64,000 bases of DNA. Origin: Ectobius pallidus (lineage: Eukaryota > Arthropoda > Insecta > Blattodea > Ectobiidae). The position numbers were made by a program, and so were the translations under genes. Under the pieces are notes generated by a model. It did not search any database and was not told where the DNA came from. It saw only the letters and a program-made list of their open reading frames with translations. Below are positions 36,401 to 48,400 of this stretch, piece after piece (position 1 is the stretch's first letter; each line of letters opens with the position of its first letter). The stretch spans positions 158,770,532 through 158,834,531 of the forward strand of contig CAXKWD010000001.1 in the NCBI GenBank assembly GCA_964059195.1, in the 5' to 3' direction.

Positions 36401-39400
36401 AAAAATCACTTCATTATATGAGGTAATTCTTGTATCGTTATTGTCTTTCAGTGTTTACTTATAAAATGATGGCTTCATCGTTTTACCTTAAATTAATACA
36501 TTCGTTGTGTTAACGTAAAAATGAAACATAGATCTGAGAGGGTTCACGCAAAAATATTTTACATTCCATTCTCGTAGTCCTTTTTCGTTTCCAGTTCATT
36601 GATTAAGAGCAAAATTTACCTCGTATGCTTTGATTCTCATACAATCCGTGACATCACATGATATGGTCTCAATAATTGTTTACGATATCTGCCAACAATT
36701 TTATGGGGTTTCTTGGCTTCTTTTAACTCAAAGGTATCGGTACTAAATTTTGCATTTATTACTAATGGTCCTCTAAAGATTAAAGAAAACTTACGTTGTT
36801 TGTTTTGAAGTCTGTTGGATAACACATGTTGTCTTAGTAGTACATAGTCTCCTAATTTGGGTTCCCATTTCTTTCTTTTCTTGCGTGGCTTTTCTTTTCT
36901 TTTCAACCATCGCTTTTGTAACCTTTGAAGAATGGCTTGACACACTTCAATGTCAGATTTCTCACAAGTGTTCAAAACAGGTGGGGTGTTTGAAAAGAGG
37001 GGTCCAACTTTACATTGCTTTACTACTTCCAAAGGAATTTCTTTTGTGACCTGGTGTCTCGTTTCATTCAATATGGCCTGTATAGGTTTTAAGTAACGAA
37101 ACCAATTTTTGTGTTGTCTGTGTGTGAGTAAGCGTAGATAAGATATAACCTGTTTGATATATCGTTCGGAAATGTTGCTTTGTGGGTTATAATTAGATGA
37201 ATGTAATGTCTTGATTCCTATCCTACTTAAGCCATCTGTCCATTTCCGGCTTGCGAAAATTGAGGCGTTATCTGTCAGACAACTGGATACCTGTCCGAAC
37301 GTATTGACATATTCTTGCATCTTCATTAAGCAAATCTTTGTTGATAAATCTCTTATGGGATACAAGGCTACTAATTTGCTGAATACATCAACCAAAACAA
37401 AAACATATTGATTACCGAAGTTAGTGCGTATGAGGGGTCCCAATATATCTCCGCATATTAATTGATTTGGTGCTGTTGATTCTACAGAATGTATCTCAGT
37501 GGCGTAGGCGGTGTTTTTATTCTTTCCAGTCTGACATAAGTGACAGGTACTGACATACAGTCTCACTTTTCGTCCTAACTGTTTAATGAAAAAATGGTCA
37601 CTGATTGCATTTATCATTCGATCAGTACCGCTGTGAGCTAAGTTCTCGTGGTAGCTTGCAATTATGTCATGTTCCAACGCTTTCGGTACGTATGGTTTCC
37701 AAGTAGGGGTTTCCAGTCCGCATAGTTTGTATATCACATTATTGTGTAATGCAATGGTTTTCTGGTTATCATGGCCGCATGCCGGATTGGAATTTGAATC
37801 GGGGATGCCCTGCAGCTTAGGCCGAATAGATGAAAGGTATTCGTCGTCGTTCTGAAGTGTCACTAAATTTGCTAATTTATTGTTGAGCTTATATTTGTCA
37901 TTGACAGTGATTCCCATGATCTTGACTTCCTTCTCAACCTGTCCTTCCATACTGGCTATGCCTGGATGGCTAGGCAAACGAGAAAGAATATCGGGAAGTT
38001 TGTTATCAGATCCTTTTATGTGCTGTATTTCTATGTTATATCGGGATATGGCGCTGATAAACCTGGATACTCTGGAGTTGCTCAGTTTGCACTGATTGAT
38101 AAAACTCAGACTCATGTGGTCGCACAATACTGTTACTTTGCAATTATAAATGTAATGTTTGTATTTATTTAAGGCTTCATGAACTGCGTATACTTCCAAT
38201 TCGGTAGGGTACATCCTGGACTGTGTGGTGTTCAAGCCTTTGCTTGCGGTGGCTATTAGGCGTTTTTCGCCGTCTTTAACCTGGAATAAAATGCTTCCGA
38301 TCCCACGGGCACTGGCATCTGTGGCTATAAAATATGGAATCGAATCGTCTGGCTTTTGCAGTCGGATGGACTCCGCGAACAGCTGCTTAACCTTATTGAA
38401 GGCCGCATCATGTTCCGTTGTCCATTTCCATTTCTGGGCCTTCCGCAAAAGAGGCTTTAGGGGAAAAATTTCTTGGGCATAATTTTGTACAAATCTGGCC
38501 TGATATTGGCATACACCAAGGAAAGATCGTAATTGTTTCTGATTCTTAGGGGCTGGGATTTGCAAGATGGCTGCCACCTTTTCGTCGTCGATACGGAAAT
38601 CTTTCCCGGATATAATATATCCGAGAAATTTTACCTCTCGCTGAAAGAAATGGCACTTGGAGATATTAAGGGTGAATCCTGCGGTTCTTAGCTTGTCTAA
38701 GGTTTGGTCTATGTGATCCATGTGATCTGCTATTGAATATGACGCAATCAAAATGTCGTCGAGGTAGGGGATTATGAAAGGGTTGCTGCTCCAATTGAAA
38801 GTTAGTGCTAGCGCACGTAGCAGTGCGGCTGAAGACGTGCGACAGCCAAACGGGACGCGACAAAATCTGAAATGCCGTCCTTGATAATTAAAACTGGTCA
38901 TATCGCGTGATTCTGAGTCTAAAGGGATTTGCCAAAAAGCTGAGTTTAGGTCGGTTGAAGAGAAATAATCTCCTTCTTTTGCTCTAGATAATAACTCATC
39001 AGAAGTCAACGGCTTATAGTTGTCCTCCTGGCAGTCATTGTTGAGGGTCCGAGCATCAATTGTTAAGCGAATATCTCCTGAGGGCTTTATTACTATACAG
39101 AGGGGATTACTATGATTGCTCATTGAGTCCTCGATGATTCCCTGATCCAACATGTTTTGTATCACAGCAGTTACTTTGGCTCTTAAACTCAATGGGATGG
39201 GTCTCGGTTTATGTCGTATTACAGTGGTAGAGCGTCGGTTTATTTGGTGTGTATAGAGATTACATTTTCCAATCTTATTGGTAAACAAATCTCTATGTTT
39301 TCTCAGTATACCTAATAAAGTTTGCTGAGCGTGTGTATCTAAGCCCTGAGTTTCGCTTACCTTGGCCAATATAAGCGAATCTATCTCAGAACTCGTCATA

Positions 39401-42400
39401 ATGTGTTGAATATTTACATCCACTTCTGAAGTTAAGTGTTGTATATTATGTTCTGTTTGAGAAGACAGAAGTGGAGTGAGTGGTTGTTGTGAATGGTCGT
39501 CTTGTGTAAGCTGTATGAGGGGTTGGGGGTAGGTATTTACAGCCTCAACAAAGAACGTCTCTTCCTGCAGGTCTGGGTTACAGTCGCCTGCTGTGAATGG
39601 AAGGGGGGCTGGCCTCCGGAACGGTACAGTAAGCTCCTGCCTGTCATTTCCAATAAAATTGAAATTTTCATTTCTAAAGTCAATGATAGCTTCTAGCTGT
39701 CTAAAAACTTCACTGCCTACAATCAATGGTAAATTTAATCCTGTTATCACAAGGAATAGAACTTCCACCGTATGACCGGCTATGTTTAAAGGTACGAAAC
39801 ATTGGTGTCGTATTCTAAATCTTGTTCGGCCTGCCGCTAGAAGTGCAGACATATTGTATACAGGTAAAATCTGTGTGATTGCTCTAGTTCGTTGCAACTC
39901 CAAGAATGTGTTTTGCGACATTACTTGGGCATCTGATCCGGTATCGAGAGTAATTTGATAGGGATTTTCACCTATCAATACCTCAATAGTAGGGGGTTTA
40001 TTTGGGTCTTGAGACAATTCACTACGTTGTAAGATGCCTACAGTAATATCTGTGGGCGTGATCATGTCTGTATTGTTGTGAAAATCAGTTGTTGTATAGT
40101 CATTGTTAATGACAGTATTGTTGTCCACTGCATTGTTGTCTGTAAGAATGTGGGGTGTTGTGTTGCTAGTTTTAGAAAGTGTGTCTGTTATAGCAGTGTC
40201 ATGTATAGTTGCAATTTTATCACGAACTATTTCTTTGTTGTGAATCATTGCATTGTTGTGATGTCCTGTTTTGTGGTTTTCCTTTTTATTGTTAACAGAA
40301 TCAATATTAGTGTCATTCAGGTTATTTACTGCAACTTTATTATGTTTTGCACCAGAAAATCCTGAATTGCTCGGGCACACCATGCTACTTACAGCATGCA
40401 CGGCGGCATTCGAAAATCCTTTTCTACTAAGTGTAGTGGGTTTGTGTTGTGTAACAGTTGTTGACAAAGCTTGTTTGTAGGCTTTAGAGTCTTGTACTGA
40501 GTGTGGTGCTGACCTGAGTGCTTTATCTGATAGTTTCATGACTTTATTAGCTGTACCTCCATTATTGTTCCTTAGAACTGCAGGGCCCCTTTTGCGAGGT
40601 TCCAATGGTGCCCTTAGTCGTTTAAAACAACCGTCGGTGGTGGTGACTGGTGGTCATTGTTGCTATTTTCATGATTGTTATTAGTTGTGTTATGTTGGTT
40701 TTCATTATTCTGTCCATTGTTATTTGCATATCGGTTTAGTCCACGGCGTGAGTTATTTCTACCTCGAAAACTTGGTCGGAAAAATCCTTGATTGTATTGA
40801 GTTCTATGGAACCATCGGGGTGTTCCATTGTATGGTCTTCTGCCATAGTTATTCCTATTGTTCTGATTTGAGCCTGTGAAGTTGTTATTATTTGTATAGC
40901 CATTATAATTATTGCTATTGTAATTATTATTGTAGTTTTGGTCTTGGGAATTGTTGTTTCTGAAACCGTTGTTGTAGCTTGAGTAGTTCCTGCCATTGTT
41001 GAAATAATAAGGGCGATATCTGAAATTTCTACTCCTCCAATAAGAAGTCCTATTTCCTCTCTGATATGGCGTATTTCTCCAGAACTGTCCTGGGCTATCC
41101 GAGCTATTTTCTTGGGTTACATTAGTCTCGTTTTCATTTACTTGTTGGTGTTCCTCACACAACTGGGCAGATCCTGTCCGCGTCTCGCATCCAAAAGCGT
41201 TTTGGTTGGGTTTGGTTTGGACATAATTAATGTTTCTTTTTAGGCCTTGATTAGTGTTGGTAACTTGGGATTTATTTATCTTTTGTGGTGGAAATGGGGA
41301 TTCCTGTAGGGATTTCAACAATGCTATCATGTCAGGGATTGTCTTGGGGCTCGCGACAATTAAACTGTTCTTTATTGAAAACGGATAGTGTAAGCAGAGG
41401 GCTTTGATGAAGACTTCATCTTCGATACTAGGGGTTAACAGCTGTTTTGAATCACATAAAGAAATAAAATGTTCCATATAGGTTTGGCCGCTATTACGAT
41501 CAAAACTTCCATGAAAAATCTGACCTTTTAATCTCTCTTGATCTGATATTGACCAGAATTCTCGAAGAAAGGACTCTTCGAATGTCTGCATATTCAATTC
41601 CAGCGTATCATTAACCACATTGAACCATCGAGCTGCACTACCTTTTAATGACCTGGATACCATGATCATTTTTAACTGTTCAGGTACATTTCTTAAGTTG
41701 AAAAAGGTCTTTAATTCGCGCAAATATCTTACGGGGTTAGTCTTCTGTTTGTCCTCAAACGTGGGAAGAGGCAAGTCGCTTTGACTAAGGGTAAATCCAA
41801 TCTGATTACTGGGGTTGAAATTTTGATGATTATTATTATTATTTGGATTTGAATTACCTGCAGTGTGATGGTTCAATCCGTTATTGGATCTTGGTAAGCT
41901 TGCGGGTAGAGGGGGAATGGTAGGTGTATCAGTAGGCGTGTCTGGGAGAGCAGATGAAGTTGACGCAATTTCGCCCCGGTCAGAGACCAAGACTGTACTC
42001 TCTGTACGATCTTCCTGATCCCGTAACCTATGACGCAATCTGTCCAACTCCGAATTAAGGGATACCAATCTAGTGTTGTTACTCCTAACTTCTCTTTCTA
42101 CAGCACTTACATGATTTCGAATTCCATCTACCTGGGTACGAACCTCTGTCTGTACAGCTTCCACCTGGGTACCAACCTGGGTCACTCGGGAATCGATTTG
42201 TATCAATTCTTCAGCAACCTGTTGTCTATGGTTTTGCATTAACTGAGTAAGATTACTAGTTTGAGATGTTAGCTCTGCATTCAAGTTTTCATTAAGTTCG
42301 GTTTGCATTGAATTTATTGTTGTTGTTAAAGTAGTATTCTGACTATTAAATTCATTCTGCAAAGAATTAATTGTTGTAGTGAGGTTAGTATTTTGATTGT

Positions 42401-45400
42401 TACATTCGGTCTGCATTGAATGCATTTTACTATTAAATTCCGTCTGCAATGAGTTAATTGTTGTGTTTAGATTAGTGTTTTGATTGTTAAATTCGGTCTG
42501 CAATGAATTCATTTGATTATTAAGTTCAGTTTTAAATTCAGTCTGCATTGAATTAATGGTTTCAGTTAGCGTAGTGTTTTGACTGTTAAATTCAGTCTGT
42601 AATGCATTAATGGTTGTAGTTAGATTAGTGTTTTGACTGTTTAATTCAGTTTGCATTGAATTAATGGTTTCAGTTAGCGTAGTGTTTTGACTGTTACTTT
42701 CAGTCTGCAATGAGTTAATTGTTTCAGTTAGCGCAGTATTTTGACTGGCCAGAGAAGTTATAGCATTCATAATTTGTTGTAATGCATTGACATTTACAGT
42801 GGCTATTTCAGGGTTAGAAGACATAGTATCTGTTGGAACAGCTGACTGTGATGTTACACCTGCTGTTAAATTCTCACTTACATTGACATTTCTATTGTCT
42901 AATTCACTGCTTTGCAAACTAGATTCATCATTTGACACTGGGTGTAGGGATTCATGCTGTGGTTCTGGGTCACTTGAACATGTTATTACTTGTACAGTTT
43001 TCACAGACATCTTAATTTTGTTATTGCGTAAACGCATAGAAAAATGTGAAATTGAAAAATAATTACTGAAATATAAATCTAAAAAGTCATTCCTTCTTGA
43101 AAGGATATAATTTAAAGTTATTTTAAGCTTTTACAAAAAAAACTAAAGAGAAAAAATATGATTGTTCTGTGAACTCTGTAAGTATAAGCAAAAATTTTAA
43201 CGATACCCTAGTCCTTCTGTTGTTGCAGCTGTCTGTCGGTCAATAGCCTAGGAATGGCCATCAGCTGACTGGAGGTCACAAGCTGAAGAGGGGTGTCGAT
43301 CTCTTGTAGAATTGGGGGGGCGGGGGTGTAGATTTTCAGTTGAGTGGAGGGTTTATGGTGAATGTTGATGGTGAATGTTGATGTTGTTGGTAATCCACAT
43401 GGAGTCTATACACTATTACTGTTTATTTCGAAGAATTAATTTGTTAATAAATTTCGTCTATCCCCGTGTCGTTTCAAAAAAATTTTCGACTTTTGTTGGC
43501 CTAATTCCTATATCCTATTTCGTTTCGAAAATTCTGCCCTGAGATGGGAGCCAATTTATACCTGTTCGTAGGGGGGGTATTTGATTAGCACCGAGATGAG
43601 CGCCAATTTATAACCGTTTGTAGGTCTGGATATATAGGCCTAGAGTTGGGCGACCAATTTATAACTGTTCGTTGGGTGATGAAATGATTAACGTCAAAAT
43701 GGGTGCCAATTTATAACTGTTCGTAATGTTGGGTGCTAATTTATAACTGTTGGGTGCCAATGTATAATTGTCAGTAGGGGTCGTTGAATATATTATGTCC
43801 GGCTATTTCTAACTCAGTTGGTAGAGCGAGATCTCTTTCAGGGTCGTGCTCGACGAAAACTAAAATAGGATATAAGATGAAGGGATTATAGGTCGTAAAA
43901 ATGAAGTCTATTGATAATGAACTTGAATAATATTTGTAAGTTTATTTTGTCCGAAAATCTTTCACTTAATTTGTTAATTTCTTAAAATGTCTGGAGGAAG
44001 AATACAGTAATGTCTTTATCTATTTGCTTCGTCGTCGCCAAAATTACTTTAGGTAATATTATTATACTTATAACATCTGCACGTTTTATTGCAGGAATTT
44101 TAGGTTATATATCTTATGGCGGTATTTATTCGTTTAACTTTTCAATACGAAAAATAATATCTATAATCTTGTCTTATTCCGATATATATATCTTTATCCT
44201 CGACCGTATTATTTAAAAGTCGGTATAAAATTAATATTAGTACTTGTTACTGTTTCACTGTATATTTCTAACTCCGGTTTAGTCTATAAAAATTACGTCC
44301 GTCGCTGTTGAATAGATGTCTTCAAGTCCTTGTTGGTCGCTCCTGTTCGTGTTAATATGTTTCGGTGTTAAAATATTCTAGCCATTCCATTGGTTCAGTC
44401 AGTAGGCTTTGTCTCTTATGATTGGAAATTAGCTAAGTCGTCTGCTAGTGTTTGAAATATTTGTCGTTAAAGTGGGTTGAGGTTGGGGGAGAAACGTATC
44501 CATCAACTTGACTTTAATAGCTGGCGACAGTGGACTTCTTCAGACAAAAAGCCACGCCTTCACTTCATTGTATTCCCTTATTTAGTTAATAATTCATAAA
44601 GTAATTGTCACTATTGTCTGCAATAAGTGTAGTTGTATAGCTTTCTTGATTATGCGTTGAATGATGTAATTTTCTATGTTGTCGTGTTAATAATTAATCG
44701 TTTGATTAATTATTTGTAATTGCTGGTAATGTCTTTTGATTCAGATGGTCATGTTGTATATCAAATAGTTCGTGTAAATGTCCTCTGTCTTGTCATGTAA
44801 TTCGTTTTATGGTCATTGTAATAGTCTAGGTGTAATGGTAGTTTTTTTAGTAGTCGATAATGTTGCGGGAAGTTCAAATATTGTCCGTGAAATGTATTTT
44901 CTTATATTTGATTCCTCTTTTTATATAAGTCCATATGAACTGATCGGTTACATAAGAAATGATTATCTAAAAATCATCTAGTGAAACACATTCAACGGGT
45001 AACAATATGGAAGCTCCTCCCACCTACTACATTGCCCACTTTTGCTTATGTTCCCAGTGTTCAGTTATGTTGTGATCTTTTTAGCTGTTAATATTTTTAT
45101 TGCTAAATGTTTAATTTTATGATGGATGGTTGGTTTGATTTCTTTCTGCTTTTCGCCCGTTTTCAGGGGGCCTTGCGTTCTCCTCATTATTTTTAAGGAC
45201 AGTTGAATTTCTCTACAATATGTTTTTATATTGTTAGCTTTCTTCTTTTCTTCTTGTTCGAACATCATTCTTCTTGTTTCGTCACCATCTTCAATACGTC
45301 TAGCAATTGCCTTCACAATTTCTAGTGGCAATTTATTGGGCCAGTTCACCCAATTTATTATTACATTCAGAAGTCAATGCTTCTTAACTTGATTTTAAAG

Positions 45401-48400
45401 CTATCATGCATTTTTCCTCATTGAAGGAATATTTCTAAGAAGATTTTCAAGCATACTTGTGTCAACGCTATTTGTTCCAGAGGGATTATCTTTTCCTGGT
45501 TTAATTGGACTTCAAGAATAGTGATATGAATAATTACAAGCTTGAAGATTATTACTTATTAAAACTGTGAGTCAATTATCTCATTAATAATGAATTGCTT
45601 AATATAGCTTGTTATTTAGCCATTGCGACGACATTTGCAGTGATTTATTAATCAGTGGCTAACATTAAATGCAAATGATATATATTTTTTAGCTAGCAGC
45701 AGCTACTATCTAAAGAATCATTTATGTCTATTATTGAATTCTATGAAGATTATTTATACGCCTCAAGTTCTGACAGAAGTGTCAGTGGTCCTCATCATTC
45801 ACCAGAGTTAATTAAACGTCTTGAAAACTACTGATGTCTTCGCATCGCTACCATTCAGAAAGGATCTACCTTTGTTAGCGAAGAAGCCTCAAGATAAATA
45901 TTGTATTTTGTGATAATTGTTTGCTCATAAATCCTATCGAAATGTATAGCGTGTGTTCAATCTTTATCACCCTTAATTAATTGTTTTTACAGTCCACTGT
46001 CAACGCACGTTATACACCCAGCATGCGGGCTTCTCAAGCAAGCTCTAAAAGTGCCCACCATTCTTTCCTTACGGAACAAAACAAACACATCTTCACCCAC
46101 TTACAGTTCATATGAGCAGCTAATTGTTTGCATGTGTCTCTCTGTAATGAAGACCTTATTGATATGCAAACTTTGAAGGTAGGTTTCAACGTGACAATTC
46201 GTTGGGTTCCGTTGTAAGTTTCATGTGATTTAGCTGTAGCTTGATGGGATCTAACATATAAGAACCTAAAAGTCTGGGCCTTATTTATCAAGTAAGAATA
46301 CACTAAATAAGGTACTGGTATTAGAATCATTACTAATATCAGTATTAATTTTATAGGTATTTCTGCTAACTCTATGAGCCATGATCTTATTCTGTAGGCC
46401 TACCAATGATGGATTACTTAAAAAAGAAACTCCAATGCTATATTTTTTAAAACTTGCTTTTGTTATAGTATGCCATATGTTGAGGCTTCATTCCGTGAAC
46501 TGATGAGGATAGCATCTGTATTCAGTCTGGGTATTGCTCATCGAGCAACTGAGGACACTACCTTGGGTGGATATAACATTCCTAAGGTGAGACAGAATCT
46601 AGAGAAAATTACAATTTGTTGGTACAGAAATACTAAAATATAATAGGAAGGAGCAATTCAGGTGAGATTCAGAAGTAGATTTATCTAGTTTTTATCATTC
46701 GTTGAGCACTGATTAGTGATTACTACTGTGCTGTGTTTTGTACTCGTTCATATTTTCTCTACCTGTGCTATAGGTAAGTTATAGTAGTTGCAGTTGTCAG
46801 CTTTCCACTTGCTCACAAAAGGGACCCTTTAACCCCCTGTGGTATGGTGTAAGGTCTTCTTCTTCTTCTTCTTCTGCTTCAAGCTATAGGCCTTAAGCCT
46901 GTTGCGGCTCCTTTATTTGTTGAATCCATCTTTTTGGTGGCCGGCCAATACTTCTTTTCCCAGTAGGTAGGCTATATATTCAGCAGCTATTTTCGGGATT
47001 CTATCTTGGTTCATATGTTGTACGTGTTCCCACCAATTCTGTTTATATTGGTCTACAGTTTCTAACAGGCTGTTAACTTTTAGGTTATTTCTTATTTCAT
47101 CATTTCTGATGTGATCCAGTCGGGTTACTCCCGCTACACTTCGGAGAAATCTCATTTCGGCTGCCTGTAATCTGCTTCTATCTTTTCCTTTAGGGTCCAA
47201 GTTTCACTCGCATATAAGCCTGCTGGTATTGCCATAACTTTGTATAATTTAATCTGTGTATCTTTTCTTGTCTTATTATGGAGTGTTCTTCTAATAGTCC
47301 CACACATGTTATTAAATCTAGCAGTTTTAATATCAATATCTTTTTGATGAGTGTAGGACAGTGGCGGACGCAGAATTTTTTTCCGGGGGGGATTTGAATA
47401 GGTAGAAAGAATACTAAAAAAAAATTAATTAAATCACATATATAATATATAGCCTTTTTTTCAAATTTCGGGGGGGATGTAAACCCCTATCCCCCCCTCT
47501 GCGTCCGCCACTGGTGTAGGATAAGTGACATCCAAGGAAGTTAAAAGTATTAACTTGTTCTATGATATAGTCTTCTACTACCACCTTTGATCTCACAGCC
47601 CTTTTACCTATAAAAGCCATTACTTTTGTTTTCTCTTTCGAAATGGTTAAATTCATCTCTTTGGTAATTTTATATTGTTCAAATAGCCCCCTTTGTAATG
47701 TATCCTCGTCACTAGCTAAAATAGCTTGATCATCAGCAAAGAGGAGGTTTATTAAAAATTTTCTTTTGTTAAGATTTTCTGATATGTTGAACTTTTGCAT
47801 CTGTAATTTCAATTTCCTCATTGCTTCGTCAAGATAAAGGTTAAAAAGTGTAGGCAACAAGCTGCAGCCCTGTCTTACTCCTAAATTTATTCTCTCATAG
47901 TATAGTTTTCCTTCTTTAGATTTATAGCATATGGTGGAGTTTTCATACATATTTTTTATCATCTCGATTAAGTGTTTAGGAATGCCTCTTAATTCCATGA
48001 TTTCCCAAAGTTTTTCTCTTTTGATATTATCGAATGCCTTCTGATAATCTATAAACAATAAATGGAGTTCTTTATTAAACTCTTTGGATTTTTCCATAAT
48101 TTGTTTTATTGTGAATATATTATCGATACATGATCGTCCTTTTCGAAATCCCGACTGTTCTTCAAGGAGGATGGTTTCAGTAATGACTTGTAATCGTTTT
48201 GTTATTATTTTTGCATAGATTTTGTATGTTTCATTTAAAAGGCTAATTCCTCTGTAATTGGTACATTTACTTCGATCTCCTTTCTTGATGATGGGAATAA
48301 TACTTGCTACTGTCCATTCTACTGGGATTTTCTTCTGAGTCCAGCATTGATTTAGAAGTTTCAAAAATCGAATTTTCCACTCCACTGGAGCATATTTTAT

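Larger units (their letters stand above)
33729..44952 (-). mobile_element. Ty3/gypsy LTR retrotransposon, 11.2 kb, apparently intact
   Basis: Minus-strand element: 5' LTR 43557-44952, leader with candidate primer-binding site, gag 40614-43037, pol to 36637, then 1.5 kb non-coding and 3' LTR 33729-35124. The LTRs are both 1396 bp and I saw no difference in the stretches I compared. The 4-bp TAAG flanks both sides (33725-33728, 44953-44956). Gag and pol have no internal stops and the pol order is PR-RT-RNaseH-IN, the Ty3/gypsy order. No env-like frame is present. The gene order opposes the P450, whose intron 6 it occupies. Matching LTRs imply a very recent insertion. Confidence 0.95.
33341..46210. 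mobile_element. Unknown long-TIR element, copy 2, split by later insertions
   Basis: The left terminus GGGAACCATACAGGTTGTCA (33341) matches copy 1 at 9341. Internal blocks follow at 33555-33728 (GTGGTCACACTTCTGT) and 44957-45057 (TTTTGCTTATGTTCCCAG). The right part at 46022-46210 has GAGCAGCTAATTG, GCATGTGTCTC and GAAGGTAGGTTTCAACGTGA. Read against copy 1, three insertions interrupt it: a SINE, a Ty3/gypsy element and a 959-bp solo-LTR-like block. Everything lies in P450 intron 6. Confidence 0.7.

Noticed and set aside
40078..40365. Plus-strand ORFs across gag and pol
   Set aside because: Shadows of the long minus-strand coding frames.
45065..45349. 94-codon Lys-rich ORF as a gene
   Set aside because: Inside the CCCAG-flanked inserted block, no splice or domain evidence; described with the solo LTR candidate.
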